Source: Asanoa ishikariensis (lineage in GTDB: Bacteria; Actinomycetota; Actinomycetes; Mycobacteriales; Micromonosporaceae). Taken from it: a DNA stretch of 64,000 nucleotides. Each line of letters opens with the position of its first letter. Within the stretch, counting starts at the first letter, position 1. This document shows, in pieces, positions 34,459-44,093 of the stretch. The position numbers and the translations under genes are program-made. The DNA is taken from contig NZ_FNQB01000001.1 in the NCBI RefSeq assembly GCF_900107455.1, forward strand, positions 2,170,001-2,234,000, read 5' to 3'. The notes under the pieces were generated by a model, which was given only the letters and a program-made list of their open reading frames with translations, had not been told where the DNA came from and ran no database searches.

Positions 34459-34534
34459 TCCCCCGTAGCTCAATTGGCAGAGCAGCCGGCTGTTAACCGG
34501 CAGGTTTTTGGTTCGAGTCCAAACGGGGGAGCCA
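34459..34534 (+). tRNA. tRNA-Asn (anticodon GTT)
   Basis: The 7-bp acceptor stem TCCCCCG (34459-34465) pairs with CGGGGGA (34524-34530). The D arm, an anticodon stem with loop CTGTTAA (anticodon GTT) and a T arm with GGTTCGAGTCC are all intact. The discriminator G at 34531 is followed by an encoded CCA. The convergent dxs gene ends 3 bp beyond the CCA. Confidence 0.97.
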
Positions 34535-34536
34535 CC

Positions 34537-36399
34537 TCATTCGATCAGCGGCCGCTCCCGCCGCACCGCGCCCGCGATGCTCTCCGCGTCCAGTCCGCGC
34601 GCCTTCAAGATCGCACCCCGCGAGCCGTGTGCCAGGAAGTGCTGCGGCAGCGCCAGCGAGCGCACCGGCACGTGCACCCCGGCGGACCGCAACGCCCGCG
34701 ACACCGCGTCGCCGTAGCCGCCGTGCGCGCCGCCGTCCTCGACCGTCACCACCAGCCGGTACGCCGCCGCGGCCGCGACCAGCTCCGGGTCCACCGGCAG
34801 CAGCCAGCGGGGGTCGGCCACGGTCACCGGCACGTCCAGCCGGTCGGCCGCCGCCACCGCCGCAGCACCTAGCGGACCGACAGCCAGCAGGAGTACGCCG
34901 TCCGGCGTCGGATCAGGCCGCCCGGCACACCCGGACGCGGGAATCTGTCCGGAGACCCGCCACCCGCTGGCGCCGTCCAGCCCGGAGCCGCTCTGCCACG
35001 TGCCGCCCGGCGCCGAAGCCGAACGCTGGGCACCGGCCAGGCCCCAGCGCAGCACGTCCGCGCTGCCCAGCCGCCCCACGGCGGCCAGTGCCGGCCCGAC
35101 GTCGGCCTTCGGGAAGCGCAGCGCCGCCGGACCGCCCCGGTGCGCCACGGCCTCGCGCAGCAGCAGCCGGAGTTGGTCGCCGTCGCGGGGTGCCGCCACC
35201 CGCATCCCGGGCACCATGCCGAGCACCGACAGGTCCCACATGCCGTGGTGGGACGGGCCGTCGCTGCCCGTGATGCCGGCCCGGTCGAGCACGAAGGTGA
35301 CCGGCAGCCGGTGCAGCGCGACGTCCATCAGCACCTGGTCGAGCGCCCGGTTGAGGAACGTCGAGTAGACGCAGACCACCGGGTGCAGGCCGCCGGTGGC
35401 CAGCCCGGCCGCCGACGTCACGGCGTGCTGCTCGGCGATGCCCACGTCGAACGCCCGGTCCGGGTAGCGGTCGGCGAACGCCTGGAGCCCCGTCGGCCCG
35501 AGCATCGCCGCGCTGATCGCCACCACGTCCGGTCGAGAGGCGCCGAGAGCCACCATCTCGTCGCTGAACACCGAGGTCCAGCTCTGCGACGTCGAGGGCG
35601 GTCCGGCCGGGCCGACCGTGTGCATCCGGTCGGCCTCGTCCTGCTCGGCCGGCGCGTGGCCGAGGCCCTTGCGGGTCAGGCAGTGCACCACTGTCGGCGT
35701 GCCCAGGGTCCGCGCCTTGCGCAGCGCGACCTCGAGCGCCGCCGTGTCGTGTCCGTCGACCGGGCCGAGGTACGCCAACCCGAGTTGCTCGAACACCGAC
35801 GCCGCGGCTCCGTCGCGCAACGAGGCCAGGTGCCGGCCGACGGCTCCGGCGGTCGGTGCGTACGACCGGCCGTTGTCGTTGAGCACGACCACCAGCGGCC
35901 GGTGCGGCGCGGCACCGATGTTGTTGAGCGCCTCCCAGGCCATGCCGCCCGTGAGCGAGCCGTCGCCGACCACCGCGACCACCGCGCGGTCCGGCCGGCC
36001 GCCGATCGCGAACGCCTTGGCCAGCCCGTCCGCGTACGACAGGGCGGTCGAGGCGTGCGAGTTCTCGACGATGTCGTGCGCGCTCTCCGACCGCGACGGG
36101 TAGCCCGACAGCCCGCCCTCCTGGCGCAGGCTGTCGAGCGCGGCCCAGCGGCCGGTGAGCATCTTGTGCACGTACGCCTGGTGCCCGGTGTCCCAGACGA
36201 CCGCGTCGTGCGGCGAGTCGAACACCCGGTGCAGGGCGATGGTCAGCTCGACCACGCCCAGGTTCGGCCCGAGGTGCCCGCCGGTCCGCGAGACCGTCTC
36301 GATCAACAGCGATCGGATCTCGAGAGCCAGGTCGGGCAGCGCCGACTCAGGCAACGCCCGCAGATCCGCCGGGCACTGAATGCGCGAAAGGAGGTCCAT
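34537..36399 (-). CDS. dxs: 1-deoxy-D-xylulose-5-phosphate synthase (hopanoid operon copy)
   Basis: Dxs condenses pyruvate and glyceraldehyde-3-phosphate with thiamine diphosphate, the first step of the MEP isoprenoid pathway. The 620-aa protein shows [18 protein letters not shown], the ThDP motif [16 protein letters not shown], the pyrimidine-domain [16 protein letters not shown] and [13 protein letters not shown] near the C-terminus. An insertion of about 35 residues around [18 protein letters not shown], in the C-terminal third, is not typical and is probably a surface loop. It is the last gene of the hopanoid operon, 4 bp after hpnH. A second housekeeping dxs elsewhere is likely (inference). 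Confidence 0.94.
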   Translation of the reverse strand: MDLLSRIQCPADLRALPESALPDLALEIRSLLIETVSRTGGHLGPNLGVVELTIALHRVFDSPHDAVVWDTGHQAYVHKMLTGRWAALDSLRQEGGLSGYPSRSESAHDIVENSHASTALSYADGLAKAFAIGGRPDRAVVAVVGDGSLTGGMAWEALNNIGAAPHRPLVVVLNDNGRSYAPTAGAVGRHLASLRDGAAASVFEQLGLAYLGPVDGHDTAALEVALRKARTLGTPTVVHCLTRKGLGHAPAEQDEADRMHTVGPAGPPSTSQSWTSVFSDEMVALGASRPDVVAISAAMLGPTGLQAFADRYPDRAFDVGIAEQHAVTSAAGLATGGLHPVVCVYSTFLNRALDQVLMDVALHRLPVTFVLDRAGITGSDGPSHHGMWDLSVLGMVPGMRVAAPRDGDQLRLLLREAVAHRGGPAALRFPKADVGPALAAVGRLGSADVLRWGLAGAQRSASAPGGTWQSGSGLDGASGWRVSGQIPASGCAGRPDPTPDGVLLLAVGPLGAAAVAAADRLDVPVTVADPRWLLPVDPELVAAAAAYRLVVTVEDGGAHGGYGDAVSRALRSAGVHVPVRSLALPQHFLAHGSRGAILKARGLDAESIAGAVRRERPLIE

Positions 36400-36403
36400 C
36401 GCG

Positions 36404-37408
36404 TCACCGCCCGACGGCCGCCCGCATGGACTCCTTGAGGGATCCGAGTGTGGCGATCACCGCCGTGGGCTCGTACCCGCAGTGGGCCATGCAGTTGGCG
36501 CAGCGAGGGTCCTTGCCGCGGCCGAACGCGTCCCAGTCGGTCTCTTCGATGAGTTCCTTGTAGGTCGCCGCGTAGCCGTCGTCGAGCAGGTAGCAGGGCC
36601 GCTGCCAGCCGAGCAGCGAGTAGGACGGAATGCCCCACGCGGTGCAGGCCAGGTCCCGCTTGCCCTCCAGGAAGTCCAGGAAGATGGGCGAGTGGTTGAG
36701 CCGCCACTTGCGCCGGCGGCCGTTGGCGAAGGCCTTGGCGAACAGCTCGCGGGTCTCGTTGACGCCGAGCCAGTGCTCCTGGTCGGGTGCCTTCTGATAG
36801 GCGTACGCCGGTGAGATCTGCATGTTGTCGACCTCGACCACGTCGTTGAGGTAGTCGAGGACGCCGATCACGTTCTGCGGCGAGTCGTTGCTGAAGAACG
36901 TCGTGTTGGTCATCACCTTGAAGCCGGCCGCCTTGGCCAGCTTGATGGCGTCGATCGCGCCCTCGAAGCCGCCTTCGTGGCTGACCGACAGGTCGTGCCG
37001 TTCCTTGAGCCCGTCGACGTGCACCATCCACGCGAAGTTGCGGTGCGGCTTGAACTTGTGGATGTGCTTGGGCATCAGCAGCGCGTTGGTGCACAAGAAG
37101 ACGATCTTGTTGCGCGCCAGTAGCTGCCGGACGATCTCGTCGATCTCCTTGTGCATCAGCGGTTCACCGCCCGCGATGGAGACCATCGGCGCGCCGCTCT
37201 CCTCGATCGCGGCGACCGCCTGCTCGACGGGCATGCGCTTCTTGAGCAACGCCGCGGGCTGCTCGATCTTGCCGCAACCCGCGCACTTCAGGTTGCACGC
37301 GAACAGCGGCTCGAGCTCGACGAGCAGCGGGAACTTGTCCCTGCGGAGCAGCTTCTGCTTGAGCAGGTAGCGGCCCAGCCGAACGGACTGCCGAAATGGC
37401 ATGGCCAT
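36404..37408 (-). CDS. hpnH: Adenosyl-hopene transferase HpnH (radical SAM)
   Basis: HpnH uses S-adenosylmethionine and a 4Fe-4S cluster to add an adenosyl radical to hopene, giving adenosylhopane, the first step to extended bacteriohopanepolyols. The 334-aa protein has the radical-SAM CxxxCxxC at C38, C42 and C45 ([11 protein letters not shown]), the GGEPL motif ([14 protein letters not shown]) and the family C-terminal [15 protein letters not shown], a DUF3463-type cysteine-rich end. It begins 3 bp after the ispH fusion gene stop and runs 4 bp into the start of dxs in the same operon. Confidence 0.95.
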   Translation of the reverse strand: MAMPFRQSVRLGRYLLKQKLLRRDKFPLLVELEPLFACNLKCAGCGKIEQPAALLKKRMPVEQAVAAIEESGAPMVSIAGGEPLMHKEIDEIVRQLLARNKIVFLCTNALLMPKHIHKFKPHRNFAWMVHVDGLKERHDLSVSHEGGFEGAIDAIKLAKAAGFKVMTNTTFFSNDSPQNVIGVLDYLNDVVEVDNMQISPAYAYQKAPDQEHWLGVNETRELFAKAFANGRRRKWRLNHSPIFLDFLEGKRDLACTAWGIPSYSLLGWQRPCYLLDDGYAATYKELIEETDWDAFGRGKDPRCANCMAHCGYEPTAVIATLGSLKESMRAAVGR

Positions 37409-37411
37409 CGT

Positions 37412-38914
37412 TCAGCTCACCTCCTTGGGCAATGTGAAACGCAGGACTTCCGGATCCGTGGCCGGCTCCGCCACGGTGAGGGGTCCGAGTCCGCCAAGGC
37501 AGTCGACCAGTTCGTCGACCAGGGTGGGCGGCGCGGACGCGCCGGCGGTGACGCCGATGCGGCGTACCCCGGCGAGCAGGCGGAGGTCGACGTCGGCGGC
37601 GGAGTCGACGAGCCGGGCCGGCACGCCTTCCCGCTGTGCGACCTCGACCAGGCGGAGCGAGTTCGACGAGTTGGTCGAGCCGACCACGAGCAACAGGTCG
37701 CAGCCCTCGGCGATCTCGCGCACGGCGCGCTGGCGGTTCGTGGTGGCGTAGCAGATGTCGTCGCTCTTGGGCGCCGCGATCGCGGGGAACCGCTCGCGCA
37801 GCACGTCGGCGATCGCGGTGGCCTCGTCGACGGCGAGCGTGGTCTGCATGGCATAGGCGACGTTGCCCGCGTCCCGCGGCACCACCCGCGCGGCGGCGGC
37901 GACGTCCTCGACGACGACCACGTCGGCCGGCGCCTCGCCCAGGGTGCCCTCGACCTCTTCGTGGTCGGCGTGCCCGATCAGGAAGACGGTCGCCTCCCGG
38001 GAGCTGTGCCGGCGCACCTCGGTGTGCACCTTGGTGACCAGCGGGCAGGTGGCGTCGACGACCCGCAGGCCGCGCGCCTCCGCCTCGGCCCGCACGGCGG
38101 GGGAGACCCCGTGTGCGGCGAACACCAGCACGCTGCCGGGCGGCACCTCGTCGACCTCTTCGACGAAGACCGCACCCCGGTCCTCGAGGTCACGCACGAC
38201 GTGGGTGTTGTGCACGATCTGCCGGCGTACGTAGACCGGTCCGCCGAACTTCGCCAGTGCCCGGTCGACCACGTCGATCGCCCGCTCGACACCGGCGCAG
38301 AACGAGCGTGGGTTGGCCAGTCGCACGTCGCGGGCACCGGTCGCGTCGGCCCAGGCGTCCAGCGCCGGTGCGGCCTGCCGCAGCCGCCGCAGCGCGCGGA
38401 TCCCGCGGCCGGCGGTGCCGGGGCGCAGCAGCGGCTCGTCGGCGGTGTCGACCACGACCCGGACCACGGCGAACGGCGACTCGGTGGGCGCCAGCCAGAT
38501 CGACTCGGTGTCGACGGCCAGCGCGCCGGTGGCGGCCAGCCGCGCGCGGGCCGCCCGGCCGGCGACGCGGTGTTCGGACGCGATCGGGCCGAGGTGCACG
38601 ACCAGGCCGTGGCGGCGCAGATCGGCGGCGAGCAACGGGGCCGAGGGGCACTGCCGGACGCTGCCGTCCGGGCCGCGCACCTCGGTGGCCACCACCACGT
38701 CGCCGGGGCGCACGCCCGGGCCGACCCCACCACCGACGCCGGCCACCAGCACCGGACGCCCGCCGAGACCGCCGGAGGCGCGGAACGCCGCCGCCGCCCG
38801 CTTTGGACCCATGCCGACCCGCAGCACGGCGGTGTGCGCGTCGCGCAGCGCCCGCCGCTCGATGCCGAGGGCGACACAGATGACCGGTGCGTGCCGGCGG
38901 GGTCCGGTGGTCAT
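37412..38914 (-). CDS. Fused HpnG-type phosphorylase and IspH (HMBPP reductase)
   Basis: One 500-aa polypeptide joins two enzymes. Residues ~10-190 are a nucleoside-phosphorylase-like domain (VLVAGVGGGVGPGVRPGDVV, then ALAVDTESIW), the HpnG type that removes adenine from adenosylhopane. Residues ~195-500 are IspH, which reduces HMBPP to IPP and DMAPP. All three cluster cysteines are present: C206 (RSFCAGVE), C290 (DATCPLV) and C388 (DDICYATTNRQ). His residues in HNTHVV, FAAHGV and IGHADHEEVEGT are also present. The frame is continuous with no internal start needed. ATG at 38914 overlaps the shc stop by 4 bp. Placed between shc and hpnH, it serves both precursor supply and side-chain tailoring. 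Confidence 0.92.
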   Translation of the reverse strand: MTTGPRRHAPVICVALGIERRALRDAHTAVLRVGMGPKRAAAAFRASGGLGGRPVLVAGVGGGVGPGVRPGDVVVATEVRGPDGSVRQCPSAPLLAADLRRHGLVVHLGPIASEHRVAGRAARARLAATGALAVDTESIWLAPTESPFAVVRVVVDTADEPLLRPGTAGRGIRALRRLRQAAPALDAWADATGARDVRLANPRSFCAGVERAIDVVDRALAKFGGPVYVRRQIVHNTHVVRDLEDRGAVFVEEVDEVPPGSVLVFAAHGVSPAVRAEAEARGLRVVDATCPLVTKVHTEVRRHSSREATVFLIGHADHEEVEGTLGEAPADVVVVEDVAAAARVVPRDAGNVAYAMQTTLAVDEATAIADVLRERFPAIAAPKSDDICYATTNRQRAVREIAEGCDLLLVVGSTNSSNSLRLVEVAQREGVPARLVDSAADVDLRLLAGVRRIGVTAGASAPPTLVDELVDCLGGLGPLTVAEPATDPEVLRFTLPKEVS

Positions 38915-40842
38915 GGCGTGACGTCCAGGTAGCGGCCGAGCGCCGTGATCGGGAAGACCAGCCGGTAGAGGTGGTAGTTGATGTAGAAGTCGCCGGGGAA
39001 GCCCGTACCCGTGAAGTGGTCCTCGTCCCAGCCACCGTCGGCGCGCTGCGTGCTGATCAGGTGGTCGACGCCGGCCCGGGTCGCCGGGTGGTCGGTCTCG
39101 CCGGCGGCGAGCAGCGCGAGCAGCGCCCACGCGGTCTGCGAAGGCGTCGACGCGCCCTTGCCGGCCCAGTTCTCCGGGTCGCGGTAGGAGCGCAGGTCCT
39201 CGCCCCAGCCGCCGTCCGTGTTCTGGTGGGCGACCAGCCAGTGCACCGCCGCCCGGATGGCCGGTGCGCCCGCGTCGACACCGGCCTCGACCAGTGCCGG
39301 CACGGCGGCGCCGGTGCCGTAGACGTAGTTGGCGCCCCAGCGCCCGAACCACGAGCCGTCCGACTCCTGGTTGCGCAGCAGCCAGGTAACCCCCCGCTGG
39401 GTCACCTGATCGCCGGCGCGTCCCTCGAGCGCGAGCATCTCCACCACGTGGGCGGTGACGTCGGCCGACGGCGGGTCGATGACCTCGCCGAAGTCGCAGA
39501 ACGGCAGCTTGTTGGCCAGCGTGCGGGTGTTGTCGGCGTCGAACGCGCCCCACCCGCCGTCGGCGGACTGCATGCCCACCGTCCAACCGACACCGCGGCT
39601 GACCGCGCCCTCGATGCCGGTGCGCAGCGGGTCGTCGGCCGGCAGGCCGGCGGCGACCCGGCGCAGCGCCAGCACGATCTCTGCGGTGTCGTCGGTGTCC
39701 GGGTAGAGGTCGTTGGCGAACTCGAACGCCCAGCCGCCCGGTGCCAGCCCCGGCCGGCGCACCGCCCAGTCGCCGGGCACCGCGATCTCCTCCTGGAGCA
39801 GCCAGGCCGACGCGCGGCGGACCGCCTCGTCAGCGGCCGGCACCCCGGCGTCGAGCATCGCGACCAGGGCCAGGGCGGTGTCCCAGACGGGTGACTGGCA
39901 CGCCTCCAGCCGGCGCACCCAGCCCGCCTCGGTCTCCTCGCGGATGGTGAAGGCGTCCAGACCGGCGAAGCCGGCCTTGAGGGCGGGATGGTCGAGCTGG
40001 TAGCCGAGCAGGTGCAGGGCGAGCAGCGAGTAGACCCACGGCGGCTGGATGCCGCCCCACGACCCGTCGGACTCCTGCCGGGCCAGGATCCACTCGGCGC
40101 CCCGCCGCTGGGCCAACTCGCGCAACGGCTTGACCGCGTGCCGGCCGTAGAGCTTGAGGATGCGGTCGGTGCGCTGGAAGAAGCCCGTCCACGTCCACAG
40201 TGGTGCGGCCGGGGCGCCCGGCGCGCCGGTGCGCAGCTCGTCGATGTCGATCGGGAGCGGGCGCACAGGCCGCAGGCTGCCGACGATGGTCAACGGCACC
40301 ACGGTCTGCCGGGCCCAGCACGCCCAGTCGTAGACGTTGAGCGGGAACCAGCGCGGCAGGAAGATCATCTCGGGTGGCAGCTCGGGCAGGTCGTCCCACG
40401 ACCAGAGGCCGAACAGCGCCATCCAGATCCGGGTGAACACCCGCGTCCGCTCCAGCCCGCCCATCTCCAGGATGAACGCGCGGGCGCGGGCCAGGTGCGG
40501 CGCGTCCGGGTCGTCGCCGGCCAGCTTGAGCACCACGTACGCCTCGACCGTCGTCGACAGGTCGCCGGGGCCGCCGTGGAAGTTGGCCCAGGTGCCGTCG
40601 TCCCGCTGCTGCGAGCGGATCCACCGGGCGGCCTCGTCGGTCTCCCGCTCGGTGCGGATGCCGAGGAACTGCCGGAGCAGCAGGTCCTCGGCGTCCATCG
40701 TGACGTTGGTCGCCAGCTCGCCCTTCCACCAGCCGGCCGGATCCTGCCGGGCCCGCAGGTGGCCGACGGCAGCCGTCAGCGCCGCCGCGACCGACCGCGG
40801 CGGCTGGTCGAGCGCCCGGGTCCCGGCGACCGTGGTGGTCAT
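38911..40842 (-). CDS. shc: Squalene-hopene cyclase
   Basis: This membrane-associated class II triterpene cyclase turns squalene into hopene/hopanol. The 643-aa length is normal. The catalytic DxDDTA motif is present (D382, D384, D385 in LYPDTDDTAE), as are many QW repeats such as GSWGGIQPPWVYSL, GGWGAFDADNTRT and GSWFGRWGANYVYGTG. C-terminal TGFPGDFYINYHLYR is typical of bacterial SHC. It is 13 bp downstream of the polyprenyl synthase and overlaps the hpnG-ispH gene by 4 bp. Confidence 0.97.
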   Translation of the reverse strand: MTTTVAGTRALDQPPRSVAAALTAAVGHLRARQDPAGWWKGELATNVTMDAEDLLLRQFLGIRTERETDEAARWIRSQQRDDGTWANFHGGPGDLSTTVEAYVVLKLAGDDPDAPHLARARAFILEMGGLERTRVFTRIWMALFGLWSWDDLPELPPEMIFLPRWFPLNVYDWACWARQTVVPLTIVGSLRPVRPLPIDIDELRTGAPGAPAAPLWTWTGFFQRTDRILKLYGRHAVKPLRELAQRRGAEWILARQESDGSWGGIQPPWVYSLLALHLLGYQLDHPALKAGFAGLDAFTIREETEAGWVRRLEACQSPVWDTALALVAMLDAGVPAADEAVRRASAWLLQEEIAVPGDWAVRRPGLAPGGWAFEFANDLYPDTDDTAEIVLALRRVAAGLPADDPLRTGIEGAVSRGVGWTVGMQSADGGWGAFDADNTRTLANKLPFCDFGEVIDPPSADVTAHVVEMLALEGRAGDQVTQRGVTWLLRNQESDGSWFGRWGANYVYGTGAAVPALVEAGVDAGAPAIRAAVHWLVAHQNTDGGWGEDLRSYRDPENWAGKGASTPSQTAWALLALLAAGETDHPATRAGVDHLISTQRADGGWDEDHFTGTGFPGDFYINYHLYRLVFPITALGRYLDVTP

Positions 40843-40855
40843 CCCGTTGCCCCGC

Positions 40856-41866
40856 TCATGAGTCCCGGTCCACGATGAACCTCCCGAGAGCCGTCAGTTC
40901 GGTCCGTGCTTCCTCGTCGATGTCGACGGTGGACAGCGCCTTCTCCGCCAGCGACATCCGTTCCCGTGCCTCGGAGAGCGCCCAGTCCCGCCCTCCGGCG
41001 TTCTCCACCAGGTCGGCGGCCCGGCGCAGCGCGGCGTCGTCGGGCTCGCCCGGCGCGGCCAGCCAGGCGGCCAGCTCCGGGCCGTGCCGAGGGTCGCCGA
41101 GCGTGTAGCTGACCGGCAGCGTCTTCTTGCGCGAGCGCAGGTCGGAGAAGACCGGCTTGCCGGTCACCACCGGGTCGCCCCAGATGCCCAGCACGTCGTC
41201 GACGAGCTGGAAGGCCAGCCCGACCTGCGCACCGAACGTCTTCAGCGCGGTCTCCACCGGCTCGGCCGCGCCGGCCAGCACGGCCCCGATCGCGGCGCTG
41301 GCCGCGAGCAGCGAGCCGGTCTTGCCGCTGGCCATCTCGATGCACTCGTCGAGCGTCACGTCGTCGCGCGTCTCGAACGCCACGTCCTGCACCTGGCCGC
41401 GGGTCAGCTCGCGGGTGGTCGTGGCCAGCAGCAGCCCCGCGCGCGCCGCGGCCGGCGTGCCGGCCTCGAGCACCACCTCCTGCGCGAGCGCGAGCAGCGC
41501 GTCGCCGGTCAGGATCGCCGTGTCACCGCCCCAGATGGCCCAGACCGTCCGCCGGTGCCGGCGTTCGACGTCGCCGTCCATCAGGTCGTCGTGCAGCAGC
41601 GAGAAGTTGTGCACGAGCTCGACGGCGACCGCGCCGGGCAGCCCGACCGCGGCCGGTGCGCCGACCGCCTCGGCGGACAGCAACGCCAGCGCGGGCCGGA
41701 TCGCCTTGCCGCCGTTGCCCTGGCTCGGCGTGCCGTCGGGCGCGCACCAGCCCAGGTGGTACGAGGCGGCCAATCGGCTGGCCGGGTCGAGTCGAGCGAT
41801 CGCGGTCCGCAAAGCCGGGAGCAGATGCTCGCGGCTGCGGTCCAACGCGGGCAGCGTCTGTGTCAT
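40856..41866 (-). CDS. Polyprenyl (probably farnesyl) diphosphate synthase of the hopanoid operon
   Basis: A 336-aa trans-prenyltransferase supplying C15 diphosphate for squalene formation (inferred from context). It has GGKAIRPALALL, a first Asp motif LLHDDLMDGDVERR and a second one LVDDVLGIWGD. ATG at 41866 overlaps the hpnE stop (ATGA) and has a GGGGG upstream; GTG at 41884 is an alternative start. Chain length cannot be read safely from sequence. It is distinct from the synthase in the Ebo-type operon. Confidence 0.93.
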   Translation of the reverse strand: MTQTLPALDRSREHLLPALRTAIARLDPASRLAASYHLGWCAPDGTPSQGNGGKAIRPALALLSAEAVGAPAAVGLPGAVAVELVHNFSLLHDDLMDGDVERRHRRTVWAIWGGDTAILTGDALLALAQEVVLEAGTPAAARAGLLLATTTRELTRGQVQDVAFETRDDVTLDECIEMASGKTGSLLAASAAIGAVLAGAAEPVETALKTFGAQVGLAFQLVDDVLGIWGDPVVTGKPVFSDLRSRKKTLPVSYTLGDPRHGPELAAWLAAPGEPDDAALRRAADLVENAGGRDWALSEARERMSLAEKALSTVDIDEEARTELTALGRFIVDRDS

Positions 41867-43239
41867 GCCGGCACCCCCTGACACCTCTGCGGGCCGGCGC
41901 CGGCGGGGCGCCCGGCCCTCTTGTCTACAGTGGAGGCATTGAGGGCGGCGTCCGCAGCCGTGTCACCGCTCCGCGCGGCACCCTCCATCGTGGCCGGCCA
42001 CCCGGTGTCCGTCCATGCCCCGGCCAGGAAAAGGCCCGGTACGGCGGTCACCGCGGACGGCCGGAACCGCCGCGAGCCGGGTGCGGCGCGGAACGTCGCG
42101 GTCCGCTCCCGGGTCACGAAGAAGTCGACGACCCCCGCCCCGGACAGCGCGGGGAACAGCGCCTCCAGGTCGGGCATCAGCAGCTCGCGCAGCTCGGCGA
42201 CCGGCATGTCGACCAGGTCGTCGGCAGCCGACAGCGAGACCGCCAGATATTGACCCTCGGCCAGGCCGGCGGAGGCCGTCCGGTCGAAGACCCACTGGAT
42301 CGGCGTGCCGACGCCCGCGACGAACGGCTCGGTCGACACCGGGCGGTCGAGCACCAGGTGCACGTTGACGATCGGCGAGGTGCCCAGCCCGTCCGGGTCC
42401 AGGTCGAGGTCCGGCGCCAACCGGTGCGCGACCGGCGGTGGCACCGCCAGCACCACCTGCCCGGCGACGAGCTCCTCGGCATCGCGCAGGCGCAGCGTGA
42501 AGCAGTCCTCGCCCCGCTCGATCGCGTCGACCTTCGTGCTGGTCAGCACCGTCGCGCCGGCCTCGGCCAGCGCCCGCGCCGCCGCGTCGCCGTGCAGCTC
42601 GCGCAGCGGGACGGTGGCCCAGCCGATGTCGGCCGCGTCGTTGTCGGTCAGCAGCCCGACCTGGAACACCATCGCCGCCAGGGCCAGTGACGCATCGTCG
42701 GCCCGCACGTTGAGAGTGGCCAGGCCGACCAGGTCCCACATCGCCCGGATGGTCTGCGCGTCCTGCCCCTGCTCGCGCAGCCAGTCGCCGAACGAACGCG
42801 CGTCCAGCGCCGGGTCGCCGCGGTCCAGCGCCTTCATCGCCAGTGCCGCCTTGGTGAACTTGAGCCGCTGGACCGGGCTGAGCAGCCGGTAGCCGAGCAG
42901 CGCTCCGCCGAGGTGCAGCGGTGCGGGCAGGTTGTTGCGGCGCAGCCGGGCGGTGCCGACGCCGGGCTGGTGCACGGCGAAGTCGAGCCGGTCCTGCAGG
43001 TTGGTCTGCCCGGTCACGCCGAGCCGGTCGAGCAGCGCGCGATAGGCCGTGCAGCAGCGCAGGAACACGTGCTGTCCGTTGTCGACGTCGAGCTCCCCGC
43101 GGCGGAACGAGTGGGTCAGCCCACCCAGCCACGGCTTGGTCTCGATCAGCGTCACCCGCCGGCCCGCGTCGGCCAGCCGCAGCGCGGCGGTGATCCCGGC
43201 GAGCCCGCCTCCGACGACCGCGATGTCGGTGTTGGTCAC
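41863..43239 (-). CDS. hpnE: Hydroxysqualene dehydroxylase HpnE
   Basis: This FAD-dependent amine-oxidase-fold enzyme reduces hydroxysqualene to squalene, the third step of the HpnCDE route. The 458-aa protein begins with the dinucleotide-binding motif IAVVGGGLAGITAALRLADA and ends with the FAD motif FLAGAWTDTGWPATMEGAAR. Internal GLTHSFRRGELDVDNGQHVF is typical of HpnE. It overlaps both hpnD and the synthase gene by 4 bp. Confidence 0.94.
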   Translation of the reverse strand: MTNTDIAVVGGGLAGITAALRLADAGRRVTLIETKPWLGGLTHSFRRGELDVDNGQHVFLRCCTAYRALLDRLGVTGQTNLQDRLDFAVHQPGVGTARLRRNNLPAPLHLGGALLGYRLLSPVQRLKFTKAALAMKALDRGDPALDARSFGDWLREQGQDAQTIRAMWDLVGLATLNVRADDASLALAAMVFQVGLLTDNDAADIGWATVPLRELHGDAAARALAEAGATVLTSTKVDAIERGEDCFTLRLRDAEELVAGQVVLAVPPPVAHRLAPDLDLDPDGLGTSPIVNVHLVLDRPVSTEPFVAGVGTPIQWVFDRTASAGLAEGQYLAVSLSAADDLVDMPVAELRELLMPDLEALFPALSGAGVVDFFVTRERTATFRAAPGSRRFRPSAVTAVPGLFLAGAWTDTGWPATMEGAARSGDTAADAALNASTVDKRAGRPAGAGPQRCQGVPA

Positions 43240-44093
43240 GATGACACACCCGCCAGCGCGCGGACCGCCACGGACGCCTTCTGCCAGCCGGACAGCGACA
43301 GCCGCCGGTCGTACACCAGCCGAGGGTTGGTGGCGATCTGGTCCAGGAGCCGGCGGTAGATGCCGGACATGGCCGCCGCGCTCGCGGCGCTGCGGCGGTC
43401 GAGCAGGGGCAGCAGGCGCAGCCCGCGCTCGTACCAGAGCCGGGCCCGCTCGGCGGCGAACGAGATGAACCGGGCCAGGCCGCCGTCGCGGTCGACCAGG
43501 TTGCCGTTGGCGTCCAGCGCGAGCCGCACCCCGAACCGGTGCAGGTCCTCGCTCGGCAGGTAGATGCGGTTGTTGGTCAGGTCCTCGCGGATGTCGCGCA
43601 GGATGTTGACCTGTTGCAAAGCGATGCCCAGCGCGTCGGCGTACTCGCTGGCCCGCGGGTCCGCCCGGGAGCCGAACACGCCCAGGCAGAGCCGGCCCAC
43701 CGAGCCGGCGACGCAGCGGCAGTAGTCGACGAGCTGTTCGAACGTGTCGTACCGGGTGCCGTTGAGGTCCATCTGCACGCCGTCGACGAGCTCGCTGAAC
43801 GCGCCGACCGGCAACGGGAACCGCCGCGCGGTGTCGGCGACCGCGACCAGCACCGGGTCGGTGCTGCCGTCGATGTCGGACAGTTCGAGCTTGAGCCCGT
43901 TCAGCGCGGTGGTCTTGTCGGGCAGGGCCAGGTCGCCGTCGCCGATGTCGTCGATCCGCCGGGCCAGTGCGTAGACCGCGCAGAGGCTGGTCCGCTTGGC
44001 CGGCGGCAGCAGCCGGATGCCGTAGTAGAAGTTGCGGGCCTCGGTGCGGGTGATGGCCTCGCAGGTCTCGTACGCGGTGGTCAGCGTGGTCAT
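43236..44093 (-). CDS. hpnD: Presqualene diphosphate synthase HpnD
   Basis: HpnD condenses two farnesyl diphosphates to presqualene diphosphate. The 285-aa trans-isoprenyl synthase has the phytoene/squalene synthase motifs YALARRIDDIGDGD, YCRCVAGSVGRLCL and the second Asp motif LRDIREDLTNNRIYLP. ATG at 44093 overlaps the hpnC stop by 4 bp and gives the normal family length. Its orientation and overlaps make it a core member of the minus-strand hopanoid operon. Confidence 0.95.
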   Translation of the reverse strand: MTTLTTAYETCEAITRTEARNFYYGIRLLPPAKRTSLCAVYALARRIDDIGDGDLALPDKTTALNGLKLELSDIDGSTDPVLVAVADTARRFPLPVGAFSELVDGVQMDLNGTRYDTFEQLVDYCRCVAGSVGRLCLGVFGSRADPRASEYADALGIALQQVNILRDIREDLTNNRIYLPSEDLHRFGVRLALDANGNLVDRDGGLARFISFAAERARLWYERGLRLLPLLDRRSAASAAAMSGIYRRLLDQIATNPRLVYDRRLSLSGWQKASVAVRALAGVSS

